A stretch of DNA of 64,000 bases from CAWFXC01 sp963819735. GTDB taxonomy: Bacteria; Actinomycetota; Acidimicrobiia; IMCC26256; DASPTH01. The position numbers were made by a program, and so were the translations under genes. The stretch is taken from the NCBI GenBank assembly GCA_963819735.1, contig CAWFXC010000004.1, positions 62,001-126,000 of the forward strand, written 5' to 3'. Positions 7,804 to 16,863 of this stretch are shown here, piece by piece (positions within the stretch are counted from its first letter, which is position 1; every line of letters begins with the position of its first letter). The notes under the pieces were generated by a model. That model was not told where the DNA came from. It saw only the letters and a program-made list of their open reading frames with translations, and did not search any database.

Positions 7804-10623
7804 ATGAGCCGCGAGTTCGCCGACCGCCACATCGGGCCGTCGCCCGACGAGATCGCGACCATGCTCGACGTGTTGGGCGTGGCCATCCTCGACGAATTGG
7901 TCGACCGCGCGGTGCCGGAAGCGATCCGCGACCGCACCCCGTTGGCGCTACCGGAGGGGCTCACCGAAGCCGAGACGCTCGCCCGGCTGCGGGGCCTGGC
8001 CGACCGCAACCAGGTGCTCACGTCGCTCATCGGCACCGGCTATTCGGGCACCATCACCCCGCCGGTGATCCAGCGCAACGTGTTGGAGGACCCCGCCTGG
8101 TACACCGCGTACACGCCGTACCAACCCGAGATCTCCCAGGGTCGGCTCGAGGCGCTGCTCAACTTCCAGACGATGGTGAGCGACCTCACCGCGATGGATT
8201 TGGCCAACGCCTCGCTGCTCGACGAAGCCACCGCCGCGGCCGAGGCGATGACGCTGCTCCGGCGCGCGAATCCCAAGGCGGGCGACGTGTTCTTCGTCGA
8301 CGCCGAGTGTCATCCGCAGACCATCGACGTCGTCCGCACCCGCGCCGAACCGATCGGGATCACCGTGGTGGTGGGGGAGCCCGAACCCGACCTGCCGGCC
8401 GAGGGCGTCTTCGGGGTGCTGCTGCAGTACCCGGGTACCCACGGTGTGATCCGCGACGACCGCGAGTTGGTGGCGAACCTCCACGCGCAGGGCACGCTCG
8501 TGGCGGTCGCCGCCGATCTGCTCGCGTTGGTGCTGCTCGTGCCGCCGGGGGAGTGGGGCGCCGACGTCGTCGTCGGATCGGCGCAGCGCTTCGGCGTGCC
8601 CATGGGCTACGGCGGCCCGCACGCCGGGTTCTTCGCCACGCGCGAGGAGTTCAAGCGCAACATCCCCGGGCGCATCGTCGGGGTGTCGCTCGACGACGCC
8701 GGGCGGCCCGCGCTGCGCCTCGCGCTGCAGACGCGCGAACAGCACATCCGGCGCGAGAAGGCCACCAGCAACATCTGCACCGCGCAGGTCCTGCTCGCGA
8801 ACATCGCCGGGCTCTACGCGACCTACCACGGTCCCGACGGCCTGCGCGCCATCGCCACGCGCGTGCACGGCCTCACGCTCGAGCTGGCCGCGGTGCTGCG
8901 CCAGGGCGGGGTGGAGGTGCAGCCGGGCCCGTTCTTCGACACCATCACCGCCGTCGTGCCCGGTGCCGCCGATGCCGTGCTCGCCGCCGCTCGGACGCGA
9001 GGTATCAACCTCCGCCGGGTCGACGACGACACGCTCGGGATCTCGCTCGACGAGACAACGACCCGCGAGATCGTGGCCGAGGTGGCCGCCGCGTTCGGGG
9101 TGGCCGTCGACGAATCGGCTGCGTTCGGCGTGACCCTCGAGCACAAGTGGTGGATGCGGGAGTCCGACATCCTCACCCACCCCGTTTTCCGCACCTATCA
9201 CTCCGAGACCCAGATGCTGCGCTACCTGCGCCGGCTCTCCGACCGCGACCTCGCCCTCGACCGCACGATGATCCCGCTCGGTTCGTGCACGATGAAGCTC
9301 AACGCCACCACCGAGATGATGCCGATCACGTGGCCGGAGTTCGCGCAGATGCATCCGTTCGCGCCCGACGACCAGGCCGCGGGCTACGCCGAGCTGTTCG
9401 CGGATCTCGAGGCCGCGCTGTGCGAGATCACCGGCTACGACGCGGTGTCGCTCCAGCCCAACGCCGGCTCACAGGGCGAGCTGGCGGGGCTGCTCGCCAT
9501 CCGTGCCTACCACGAGAGCAGGGGAGAGGCGGCCCGGGCGGTGTGCCTGATCCCGGAGTCGGCGCACGGCACCAACGCCGCGAGCGCGGTGATGGCCGGG
9601 ATGCGGGTCGTGGTCGTGAAGTGCGATGCCGACGGCAACGTCGACTTCGACGATCTGAAGGCGAAGGCCAACGAGCACGCCGCCGACCTCGCCGCGCTCA
9701 TGGTCACGTACCCGTCGACGCACGGCGTCTACGAGGCCAACATCCGCGACGTGTGCGCGGTGGTGCACGAGTGCGGCGGGCAGGTCTACCTCGACGGCGC
9801 CAACCTCAATGCGCTCGTCGGCCTGGCCAAGCCGGGCAAGTTCGGCGCCGACGTTTCACACCTCAACCTCCACAAGACGTTCTGCATCCCGCACGGCGGG
9901 GGCGGGCCCGGCGTCGGTCCCGTCGCCGTGCGGGAGCACCTCGCGGCATTCCTGCCCCGCCACGTGGCCGCGGCGCCGTACGGCTCGGCCGGCATCCTGC
10001 CCATCTCCTACGCGTACATCCAGCTCATGGGGCGGGAGGGCCTGCTGCGGGCCACCGAGGTCGCCATCCTCAACGCCAACTACGTCGCCGCCCGGCTGCG
10101 CGACCACTACCCGGTGCTCTACCAGGGGCCGGGGGCCATGGTGGCGCACGAGTGCATCCTCGACGTCCGCCCGATCACCCAGGCCACCGGCGTCACCGCC
10201 GACGACGTCGCCAAGCGACTCATCGACTTCGGCTTCCACGCGCCCACGATGTCGTTCCCGGTGGCGGGCACGCTCATGGTGGAGCCCACGGAGTCGGAAG
10301 ACCTCGCCGAGCTCGATCGCTTCTGCGACGCCATGATCGCGATCCGCGACGAGATCCGGGCCGTCGAACGAGGGGAGTGGGCGGTCGCCGACAGCCCGTT
10401 GCGGCACGCCCCCCACCCCGCCGCCGACGTCGTCACCGACGCGTGGTCGCGTGCGTACTCGCGTGACCAGGCCGCCTTCCCCGGCGCGACCGCGGCGGCC
10501 GACAAGTACTGGCCGCCCGTGAGCCGCATCGACAGCGTCTACGGCGACCGCAACCTCATGTGCTCGTGCCCGCCGCTGTCGGCCTACGAAGACGACATCG
10601 ATGACGAAGTCGTGGAGGACTGA
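7804..10623 (+). CDS. gcvP: Glycine dehydrogenase (decarboxylating), P protein
   Basis: PLP-dependent P protein of the glycine cleavage system. At 939 residues it is the single-chain (homodimeric) type, with an N-terminal half (residues 1-450, e.g. TGYSGTITPPVIQRNVLEDP and FGVPMGYGGPHAGFFATREE) and a C-terminal half carrying the PLP lysine in LNLHKTFCIPHGGGGPGVG (Lys691). SCTMKLNATTEMMP and PISYAYIQLMG are also conserved. The acidic C-terminus (YEDDIDDEVVED) is a small extension. It is expressed from a probable leaderless promoter, separately from gcvT. Confidence 0.96.
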   Translation: MSREFADRHIGPSPDEIATMLDVLGVAILDELVDRAVPEAIRDRTPLALPEGLTEAETLARLRGLADRNQVLTSLIGTGYSGTITPPVIQRNVLEDPAWYTAYTPYQPEISQGRLEALLNFQTMVSDLTAMDLANASLLDEATAAAEAMTLLRRANPKAGDVFFVDAECHPQTIDVVRTRAEPIGITVVVGEPEPDLPAEGVFGVLLQYPGTHGVIRDDRELVANLHAQGTLVAVAADLLALVLLVPPGEWGADVVVGSAQRFGVPMGYGGPHAGFFATREEFKRNIPGRIVGVSLDDAGRPALRLALQTREQHIRREKATSNICTAQVLLANIAGLYATYHGPDGLRAIATRVHGLTLELAAVLRQGGVEVQPGPFFDTITAVVPGAADAVLAAARTRGINLRRVDDDTLGISLDETTTREIVAEVAAAFGVAVDESAAFGVTLEHKWWMRESDILTHPVFRTYHSETQMLRYLRRLSDRDLALDRTMIPLGSCTMKLNATTEMMPITWPEFAQMHPFAPDDQAAGYAELFADLEAALCEITGYDAVSLQPNAGSQGELAGLLAIRAYHESRGEAARAVCLIPESAHGTNAASAVMAGMRVVVVKCDADGNVDFDDLKAKANEHAADLAALMVTYPSTHGVYEANIRDVCAVVHECGGQVYLDGANLNALVGLAKPGKFGADVSHLNLHKTFCIPHGGGGPGVGPVAVREHLAAFLPRHVAAAPYGSAGILPISYAYIQLMGREGLLRATEVAILNANYVAARLRDHYPVLYQGPGAMVAHECILDVRPITQATGVTADDVAKRLIDFGFHAPTMSFPVAGTLMVEPTESEDLAELDRFCDAMIAIRDEIRAVERGEWAVADSPLRHAPHPAADVVTDAWSRAYSRDQAAFPGATAAADKYWPPVSRIDSVYGDRNLMCSCPPLSAYEDDIDDEVVED

Positions 10624-10627
10624 CGCG

Positions 10628-11527
10628 ATGGCCAGGCCGCAACCCGGGATCTTCGCCCAGGGGACCCGATCGCACTACCACCTGGAGTTCGATCTCCGGG
10701 CCGACGCCACCGACGACGAGATCGTGGCCGCCCTGCACGGCCTCCGGGAGCCTCCGGTGACCGCAGGCGGCTCCAACATCGTCGTCGGCTTCGGGCCCGC
10801 CCTGTGGCGCCGCCTGCAGCCCTCCGACGCGCCGGCCGAGCTGGCCCCGTTCACGCCCATCGAGGGCCACGGGGGCGGCGCCCCGGCCACCCAGCACGAC
10901 GTGTGGGTGTGGACCCACGGCACCGGCGAGGACGTCGAGCTCGACGTCGCCCGCGGGGTGGTCACCGCCCTGGCGCCGGTGGCGACGCTGGCGGCGGAGC
11001 AGCCGTGCTTCGTCTACCTCGACAGCCGCGACCTCACCGGCTTCATCGACGGCACCGAGAACCCGCCGGTCGAGGAGGCGTTCGGGGTCGCCCTGGTGCC
11101 CGACGGCCAACCCGGCGCCGGGGGAGCCTTCGTGCTGGCCCAGCGCTGGGTCCACGACCTCGGGAAGTTCCACGCCCAGGACCAGGCCGCCCAGGAAGGC
11201 ACCATCGGGCGCACCAAGCCCGACAGCATCGAGCTCGACGACAAGCCGGAGACCGCCCACATCTCGCGGGTCGTGATCGAGGAAGACGGCGAGGAGCTCG
11301 AGCTCTACCGGCGCAGCACGCCCTACGGCCGGGTCGGGGAGCTCGGCCTCTACTTCCTGGCCTTCAGCGCCGACCCGTCGCGCTTCACCAAGATGCTCCG
11401 CCGGATGTTCGACTCCGCCGGCGAGGGCGTCCACGACCACCTGGTCGATTTCACCACCCCGGTCAGCGGCGCGTTCTACTTCGCCCCGTCGCTCGATGCC
11501 CTCGACGGCATCCTGCCGTCAAACTGA
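10628..11527 (+). CDS. Dye-decolorizing (DyP-type) heme peroxidase
   Basis: DyP peroxidase, B-type/YfeX-like. The GxxDG motif is GFIDG (138-142) with distal Asp141, followed by TENP; His211 in ETAHISR is the likely proximal heme ligand and Arg230 before STPYG the distal arginine. 299 residues. No signal peptide or Tat motif is seen, so it is predicted cytoplasmic; no encapsulin gene is next to it. GGAGG at 10614-10618 lies 9 nt before the ATG. The substrate is unknown. It is the last plus-strand gene before the dif-like site. Confidence 0.9.
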   Translation: MARPQPGIFAQGTRSHYHLEFDLRADATDDEIVAALHGLREPPVTAGGSNIVVGFGPALWRRLQPSDAPAELAPFTPIEGHGGGAPATQHDVWVWTHGTGEDVELDVARGVVTALAPVATLAAEQPCFVYLDSRDLTGFIDGTENPPVEEAFGVALVPDGQPGAGGAFVLAQRWVHDLGKFHAQDQAAQEGTIGRTKPDSIELDDKPETAHISRVVIEEDGEELELYRRSTPYGRVGELGLYFLAFSADPSRFTKMLRRMFDSAGEGVHDHLVDFTTPVSGAFYFAPSLDALDGILPSN

Positions 11528-11583
11528 TACCAGCCACCCCGGGCCCCCCGCCCGCCCGGCAAACCCACCAACCGGCGTCGGCC

Positions 11584-11602
11584 GAGGCCCTATAGCGGCC
11601 TC
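11584..11602 (+). terminator. Hairpin downstream of the DyP gene
   Basis: GAGGCC - CTATAGC - GGCCTC forms a 6-bp stem with a 7-nt loop about 60 nt after the stop; no U-tract follows, so the terminator role is tentative. Confidence 0.35.
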
Positions 11603-11674
11603 CGACGACGCAAGTCCGGGGGGAGGGGCCGGCGAGCGCCCGTTCCCGGGCAGGGTCCTGCGTACTCGTGCCGT

Positions 11675-11702
11675 ACTTTACATAACGAGGATTATGGGCG
11701 TT
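11675..11702. other. dif: dif-like XerC/XerD recombination site (candidate)
   Basis: Left arm ACTTTACATAA (11675-11685), 6-bp centre CGAGGA (11686-11691), right arm TTATGGGCGTT (11692-11702). On the minus strand this reads as an XerC-like arm ending CATAA, a 6-bp spacer and an XerD-like arm TTATGTAAAGT, closely matching the 11-6-11 design of bacterial dif (E. coli arms end ...CATAA and begin TTATGTTAAAT). It is in a 235-bp gene-free gap, is far less GC-rich than its surroundings, and marks the point where gene orientation switches from all plus to mostly minus. It could be the chromosomal dif or a XerCD-type integration site. Confidence 0.55.
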
Positions 11703-11762
11703 GGGGGTCTCGGCGAAGAGGGGTCAAGGAGCAGCGGCTGCTCGACTGACGGATTTCGTTCG

Positions 11763-12185
11763 TCACCGCAGCACGTCGACGTCGCGCAGGAACTCGTACA
11801 GCCCCGCAACGAGGCGCAGGTCGGAGACTTCGTGGCGGGGGACCCAGACCGCCTCGGCGGCGTCGTCGCCGGCCACCGGCGCCTCCGTGGGGTCGAGCGG
11901 GGTCACCGCGAAGTCGAGGATCACGAAGTGGTACTCCCCTGCGTCGCCCATCCGCTCGACCCAGCCCAGGAACCGGTCGACCACGACCTCGAGGCCGGTC
12001 TCCTCGGCGGTCTCGCGGACCACGGCTTCGTGCAGGGTCTCGCCCGCCTCGACCTTCCCGCCCGGCACCGACCACTCGCCGGCCGCCGGGCCTCTCCCTC
12101 GGCGCACGAGCAACAGCGAGTCGTCGTGCACGCACACCGCGCCGACGGCGACCACCGGCCCGCGCTTCGGCAGCGGATCGGTCAC
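11763..12185 (-). CDS. NUDIX hydrolase
   Basis: 140 residues with a full Nudix box: GGKVEA followed by GETLHEAVVRETAEETGL (GX5EX7REUXEEXGU). Family members cleave nucleoside diphosphates linked to another moiety; the substrate here is unknown, with MutT-like housecleaning one option (VGAVCVHDDSLLLVRRGRGP resembles MutT/NUDIX leaders). GTG at 12185 overlaps the stop of the acetyltransferase by 4 nt (GTGA), so the two form a translationally coupled pair. Confidence 0.85.
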   Translation of the reverse strand: MTDPLPKRGPVVAVGAVCVHDDSLLLVRRGRGPAAGEWSVPGGKVEAGETLHEAVVRETAEETGLEVVVDRFLGWVERMGDAGEYHFVILDFAVTPLDPTEAPVAGDDAAEAVWVPRHEVSDLRLVAGLYEFLRDVDVLR

Positions 12186-12661
12186 GAGCCCGGCGGGTCG
12201 AGCCGGTGGTGCATCACGAGGGCGCGGGCGGTGAAGCCGTGCGCCTCGAAGAAGTTCTTGGTGGCGCGGTGCCCGGGCAACGCGCGGGCGTCGATACCGA
12301 TGCAGCCGCGCTGCTCGCAGAACGCGACGAGGTCGGTGGCCAACGCGTCGCCGATGCCCACCGACCGGGCGTCTTCCTCGACGAACAGGTCGGTGATCAC
12401 TCCGAGCAGGCGACCTGACCGCAGGGTCTCGACGACCACCGCGCCGAACCCGAGCGGCGTGTCGTCGATCGAGCCGATCACGACCAGCGCGTCGTCGCGT
12501 TCGAGCAGCGCCCGGTAGGCGTCGACGGCCGGTTCCGGCCACGCTTCCCGCTCGGCCCACAACGCACCGCCGCGCATGGCGACCAACTCGGCGCGCATCA
12601 ACTCGGCCAGTTCGACGATGCGCGGGAGGTCGTCGACTGCCGCGGGCCGGCTCGATTCCAC
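12182..12661 (-). CDS. GNAT-family N-acetyltransferase
   Basis: GCN5-related acetyltransferase: a beta-strand segment GVITDLFVEEDARSVGIGDAL includes the acetyl-CoA loop (ARSVGIGDAL, a variant of R/QxxGxG/A), and IDARALPGHRATKNFFEAHG matches the C-terminal half. About 159 residues from GTG 12661. Upstream in-frame sequence overlaps the next gene and has no better start. The substrate is not known. Coupled to the NUDIX gene. Confidence 0.78.
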   Translation of the reverse strand: MESSRPAAVDDLPRIVELAELMRAELVAMRGGALWAEREAWPEPAVDAYRALLERDDALVVIGSIDDTPLGFGAVVVETLRSGRLLGVITDLFVEEDARSVGIGDALATDLVAFCEQRGCIGIDARALPGHRATKNFFEAHGFTARALVMHHRLDPPGS

Positions 12662-12683
12662 GACGGCTCGATCCGCGATCAGG

Positions 12684-13400
12684 TCAACTGAGCTGAGCGA
12701 TCTTGCCCAGGATCGTGTTGCGGCCACGATGACCGGTTTCATACCGGCGGATGGCCTCGAGCGAAGCCGGATCGAGCCCTTCGAGCCGTTCGACGACCTG
12801 CGACGCCGACAGCTCGTCGTAGTCCTGGATCGGGAGCGACTCCGACTCGGGCGTGGCCGCCTTCCACGCCGCGTCGGGCGGGACCGTCGCCGCGGGCCGG
12901 GAGGGCGACGGCGCCGACGCGGGCGCCTCGGCCGTCGCCGGTGCCGGCGAACTCGGTGCCGGTGCCGCGGGAGGTGCGGGCGGTGCCGGTGCCGCGGGAG
13001 GCGCCGGAGCGGCCGCCGCGGCCGACGGAGCCGGGTCACCCGCGGCGGCCTCGTGGCCGTTGCGCAGCGACAGGAATTGTTCGAGGGCCGAGCCCGCCAT
13101 GCCGCGGGCGACGTCGATGCCGCTGCCGGCCACGCCGCGGGCGACGCCGAAGCCGGTCTCCCCGACCACCTTGGCCAGCCCCACCGATTCGTCGATGCGC
13201 CGCTTCACCTCGGGCGGTATGGGCGGCGGCGTCACCGGTGGCGGTGGCGGCGCGCGGTGCGACTGCACCTCACGTTTGCCGCGGGACACGAAGATCCCCA
13301 TCATGCTCGGCAGCATGTCGCGCACATAGAGCGCCATGCCGACGGGCGCGTACACGAGCAGTTCGACGGCCTTCTCGACCGGCTGCTTCTCGTCTGGCAC
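12684..13400 (-). CDS. Pro/Ala-rich hypothetical protein, possibly surface or granule associated
   Basis: 238 residues from GTG 13400. The N-terminus (KAVELLVYAPVGMALYVRDM) is amphipathic to hydrophobic and may bind a membrane or lipid surface. A middle segment with repeated GVARGVAGSGIDVARGMAGS leads to a long Ala/Pro linker (110-185), and the last 45 residues (LPIQDYDELSASQVVERLEG...RRYETGHRGRNTILGKIAQL) form a short conserved actinobacterial tail module also seen on lipid-droplet-associated proteins. That link is from memory of the family and not proven. No catalytic motif. Divergent from the TSUP gene. Confidence 0.6.
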   Translation of the reverse strand: MPDEKQPVEKAVELLVYAPVGMALYVRDMLPSMMGIFVSRGKREVQSHRAPPPPPVTPPPIPPEVKRRIDESVGLAKVVGETGFGVARGVAGSGIDVARGMAGSALEQFLSLRNGHEAAAGDPAPSAAAAAPAPPAAPAPPAPPAAPAPSSPAPATAEAPASAPSPSRPAATVPPDAAWKAATPESESLPIQDYDELSASQVVERLEGLDPASLEAIRRYETGHRGRNTILGKIAQLS

Positions 13401-13478
13401 GGTTCCACTCCCCGGGGCTGCGTCCCGCGCCGAAACTCCCCGAGCGCAGGTAGCGGTCAGTCTACGGTGCCGGGCACG

Positions 13479-14234
13479 ATGTCGGCTCTCGATGCGGTGC
13501 TGCTGGTGGTGGTCGCCTTCTTCGCCGGCGGGATCAATGCGGTCGTGGGCTCGGGCTCGCTGCTCACCTTCCCGACCCTCCTCGCGATCGGCTACTCGCC
13601 GGTCGTGGCCAACGTGAGCAACACCATCGGGATCTCGTTCGGCGCGATGAGCGGGGCGGTCGGGTACCGCAGCGAGCTGGTCGGCCAGCGCCGCCGGGTG
13701 ATCATCCTCGGCTCGGGATCGCTGCTGGGCGGCATCACCGGGGGCGTGCTGCTCCTCACCCTCCCGAGCTCGGTGTTCGACGATGTCGTGCCCGTGCTCA
13801 TCGTGATCGCGGTGGTGCTGGTGATCCTGCAACCACGGCTCAGCCGTTTCGTCACCGCGCGGCGCAGCCGGGTCGTCGAACACGGCGGCGTCGAGCTGTG
13901 GATCGGCATCTTCCTCACCGGTGTGTACGGCGGCTACTTCGGTGCCGCGCAGGGCGTGATCCTGCTCGCGTTGCTCGGCATCTTCATCGCCGAGAACCTG
14001 CAACGGCTCAACGCGGTGAAGAACGTGCTCGCGCTGATCGCGAACGGCGTCGCCGCGATCATCTTCGTGTTCTTCGCCGAAGTGTCGTGGGAAGTGGTCG
14101 TGCTGATCGCGGTCGGGTCGATCGTCGGCGGTCAAGCGGGCGCGACGGTCGGCAAGCGCCTGCCCACTCCGGTCCTGCGCGGGGTGATCGTCGTGGTCGG
14201 GGTGGTCGCCGCAGTCAAGCTGCTGGTGTCGTAA
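13479..14234 (+). CDS. TSUP family (TauE/SafE) membrane permease
   Basis: About 251 residues with seven or eight hydrophobic segments. FFAGGINAVVGSGSLLTFPT near the N-terminus and FLTGVYGGYFGAAQGVILLA in the second half are the paired TSUP signatures; family members export sulfite, organosulfonates or related anions. ATG 13479 was chosen; GTG 13467 would add four residues. TACGGT at 13463-13468 looks like a -10, so the mRNA leader would be very short. No clear partner gene is adjacent. Confidence 0.85.
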   Translation: MSALDAVLLVVVAFFAGGINAVVGSGSLLTFPTLLAIGYSPVVANVSNTIGISFGAMSGAVGYRSELVGQRRRVIILGSGSLLGGITGGVLLLTLPSSVFDDVVPVLIVIAVVLVILQPRLSRFVTARRSRVVEHGGVELWIGIFLTGVYGGYFGAAQGVILLALLGIFIAENLQRLNAVKNVLALIANGVAAIIFVFFAEVSWEVVVLIAVGSIVGGQAGATVGKRLPTPVLRGVIVVVGVVAAVKLLVS

Positions 14235-15826
14235 CCGTGGCGTCGCGGTCGACCGTCGCGTTGCGACGCGTGCGCACGACGGCGATGACCGTCGCGCCGA
14301 GCACTGCGACGGCGGAGAGCACGATGATCCAGTCGCCGAAGCGCACGTAGAGGGTCTCCCCCGTCGTCGTCGCGATGGTCGTGCTCGTGGTGGTGCTCTC
14401 GAACAGTTGCGTGGTGTCGTGCACGCGGCCGTCGGGATCGATGACGCCGCTGATGCCCGACACCGACGCCTGCAGCACCGGCCGCGCGGTCTCGGCCGCC
14501 CGCATCTGGCTCAACGCGAGATGTTGCTCGGAGTTCCCGGAGCGGCGGTACGACCGGTTGTTGGTGCTCACGATGATCGCCTGCGCACCGTCGCGCACGT
14601 AGTCGCGCACGAGGGGTCCGAACGCGGATTCGAAACAGATCACGCTGCCGATCGGGCGGCCGGCGACGGTGAACACCTGTCGTCGGTGCCCGGCCTGGAA
14701 GTCGTACGGGATCTGGCGGAGCTCGCGGATGAAACCGAGCTCCTTGCGCCACGGGACGTATTCACCGAACGGCACGAGGTGTTGCTTCGAGTACGTGCCC
14801 TGCAGACGACCGTCGGGGTCGTAGAGCAGATTGGTGTTGCGCACCTGGTCGTCGGTCCCGGGCGTGCGCGCGTTCACCAACAGGCTCGAGTCGTGTGCGG
14901 CGGCGATCCCCGCCAGCCGGGCGTGCAACGCGGGGTCGGTCTGCGGATCGGTGTCGAGCGCCGACTCGGGGAACACGATGAGGTCGTAGCGGCCCTGGAG
15001 CCGGTCGGCGAGGGCCAGGCTCTTGTTTGTGAGCAACTGGTCGGTCTGTCCGGCCAGCGACAGCTCTTCGTCGTCGGGCTGCAGCATCGCCACCCGCAGG
15101 TGGCCGGTCACGCGCTGGCTCGAACCGCGTGACGTCGGCCACGAACGCGATCGCCAGCACGCCCACCAGTCCCCCGGCCGCCATCACGACCGCGAACCGT
15201 CCGCGCCCGCTCGCCGACGCCGACGCCGAACGCCCGGACGATGCGGATCGCCGCGATCGCGCAACGATCGCCAGCCCGAGGTCGAGCACGAAGCCGTTGA
15301 ACGCGACGACGAGGAAGCTCAGCAGCAACGCGCCGCCGACGCTCGCCACCGCACGTGCCGCCGACACATCGTGCAACGCGATGCCGAGGTCGGACCACGG
15401 GAAGCCGCCGAACGGCCATCGGCCGCGCAGTGCTTCGAGCAACACCCATACCGCGGCCGTCAGCAACGGTGACGCGACGCCGCGCCGCGCGAGCAACGCG
15501 ACGATGAGGCCGACGACCGCGATCGCCGCGGCCATCACCGCGACCAACGGCACCACCGCGACCGTCCCGAAGTAGCGGATCCACGCGATGGTGATGCCGT
15601 AGCACCCGATGCCGAACGCGAAGCCGTACAGCGCGGCGTGCGCGGGGCGGGCACCGCGCCACGCCCAGAGCAGCGGCACCAGCGCGACGAGAACGAGCGG
15701 CCCGAAGTTGGTGGGTGGGAAGCACAGCCCGGCCACCAGACCCGAGCCGAGGGCGGCGGCCAGGCGGCCCCAGGTGGCTCGGGTACGGGTGCGGGTGGAG
15801 ACCGGCGCCGACGGAGTCGGCGTCAT
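14215..15826 (-). pseudogene. lnt: Apolipoprotein N-acyltransferase, frameshifted
   Basis: Two frames together encode one Lnt. From ATG 15826 the first frame gives the N-terminal membrane part (LVAGLCFPPTNFGPLVLVAL, WVLLEALRGRWPFGGFPWSD) and then runs out of homology after FVADVTRF near 15125. The second frame (open to the stop at 14215; GTG at 15111) resumes with the carbon-nitrogen hydrolase domain: LIVFPESAL (catalytic Glu), YSKQHLVPFGEYVPWR (Lys), GSVICFESAFG (Cys) and a last transmembrane helix. A +1 change near 15112-15125, next to AGCGCG, joins them. Lnt N-acylates lipoproteins in the membrane. Either a real pseudogene or an assembly error. It starts 4 nt after the DUF4193 stop. Confidence 0.85.
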
Positions 15827-15830
15827 GGCC

Positions 15831-16328
15831 TCAGGCGCAGTCGTCGCAGAACTGTCGGTCCTTGTCGGCGAGACGCCGGAGCGGGAGGAGGAGGAAGCAC
15901 GACTGGCAGAGGAACTCGTCGGGCCGGCGGGGAACGATGCGGGTTGGTCCATCCGCTCGATCATCGGCATCCGCGTCCTCTTCTTCGAGGTCTTCTTCGT
16001 CGTCGTCGAGGGCGGCGACCGCGGTGCGTTCCTGCAGCAGGACGTCGAGCGGCTCCTCGACGTCGTCGGGGTGCAATTCCTCGTCGAGGTCGACGACGCC
16101 GTCGTCGTCCTCGTCGTCGACGGTCTCGGTGGCGGTGTCGTCGGTGACCACGGCCACCGGCACCTCGGGACTCACGTCGAGGTCGTCACCGAGGATGTCG
16201 AGATCGTCGGCATCGTCCTCGACGTCGACGACGGCCACGAGATCATCGTCGTCGTCGAGCGCGTCGGGTTCGTCGAGGTCGTCCTCGAGATCGAGGTCTG
16301 GGGTGTCTTCGAAGTCTTCTTCGCTCAT
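15831..16328 (-). CDS. DUF4193 family acidic protein with C-terminal zinc ribbon
   Basis: 165 residues, of which the first 120 are extremely Asp/Glu-rich (DFEDTPDLDLEDDLDEPDAL and similar). The C-terminus PRRPDEFLCQSCFLLLPLRR followed by FCDDCA is the CxxC...CxxC ribbon typical of actinobacterial DUF4193 proteins. The family function is unknown; a nucleic-acid or polymerase contact is possible. The acidic part is longer than usual. It is directly upstream of lnt and has a strong TATATT -10. Confidence 0.82.
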   Translation of the reverse strand: MSEEDFEDTPDLDLEDDLDEPDALDDDDDLVAVVDVEDDADDLDILGDDLDVSPEVPVAVVTDDTATETVDDEDDDGVVDLDEELHPDDVEEPLDVLLQERTAVAALDDDEEDLEEEDADADDRADGPTRIVPRRPDEFLCQSCFLLLPLRRLADKDRQFCDDCA

Positions 16329-16359
16329 TTACTCGCTCCGAGCGGGGTGGGGGGCGCGG

Positions 16360-16365
16360 AATATA
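16360..16365 (-). promoter_or_regulatory. -10 element TATATT of the DUF4193 gene
   Basis: Reads TATATT on the minus strand about 32 nt before ATG 16328; GGAGCGAG just before the start can serve as ribosome site. This is the most AT-rich -10 in the region. Confidence 0.6.
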
Positions 16366-16801
16366 ACACCGCGCCTGCGCTGCGTCGTGACGCCAACCAT
16401 GCACCGGGCGCGGCTATTCCCCCGAACCCGCGTGGGGACCCCTCCGCAGCGGAAAGAGTCCGTAGAAGGAAGCCCCGGGAAAAAAGGGAGGGGGCCCAGG
16501 AGACCGTTGGGGCCACTGTCTGGCCCAGCCTGCCGCGCAGGTGGGTTATTGCAGCGTTCTCTACTTGGCCTCCTGAGCCCCCGCGCCCCTCCCTGTCCCG
16601 GTTGCCGACCCCGGCGAACGGAGCCGGCGGCGCCCGAGTGGTCAGGACGACGTGTAGTACGCCCGACGGAGGGGGTCCGTGTCAAGCGCTGGCCCTCTCT
16701 CGCGTGATCCTGTGACCTGCACCGACGCCGCGTCGATCCTGGTCAGGGCAGCCGCAGGTTTTTTCTGCGCGGTCAAGACTCCTGTCACACTGGCCCCGCA
16801 T

Positions 16802-16834
16802 CACACCGACCACTCGCCACACTGACCACTCGCC
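16802..16834. repeat. Two tandem copies of a 16-bp repeat
   Basis: ACACCGACCACTCGCC and ACACTGACCACTCGCC follow each other with one mismatch, about 30 bp past the thyX-like stop. Could be a protein-binding site or chance slippage. Confidence 0.6.
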
Positions 16835-16863
16835 GCACCGCAGGAACGCGACGCCGGGTCGGC

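Larger units (their letters stand above)
16329..16863. other. 535-bp intergenic region without a convincing gene
   Basis: The largest gene-free gap in the window. It holds the DUF4193 promoter, a hairpin pair (TGGGGCCA-CTGTC-TGGCCCA near 16513-16533, CCTGCCGCGCAGG just after), an A6 run at about 16482-16487, a stem-loop with a T6 loop (CGCAG-GTTTTTT-CTGCG, 16753-16769) and a 16-bp tandem repeat (16802-16834). The ORFs crossing it are Arg/Pro-rich and look like noise. I could not match it to RNase P, tmRNA, SRP RNA or a riboswitch, but a structured RNA is possible. Confidence 0.5.

Noticed and set aside
16329..16685. Minus-strand ORF of 118 codons in the gene-free gap
   Set aside because: Arg/Pro/Gly-rich composition, no homology recognised, and no ribosome site; typical high-GC noise.
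16753..16772. Rho-independent terminator of the ThyX-like gene
   Set aside because: The T run is in the hairpin loop rather than after the stem, and on the transcribed strand it would be A's.
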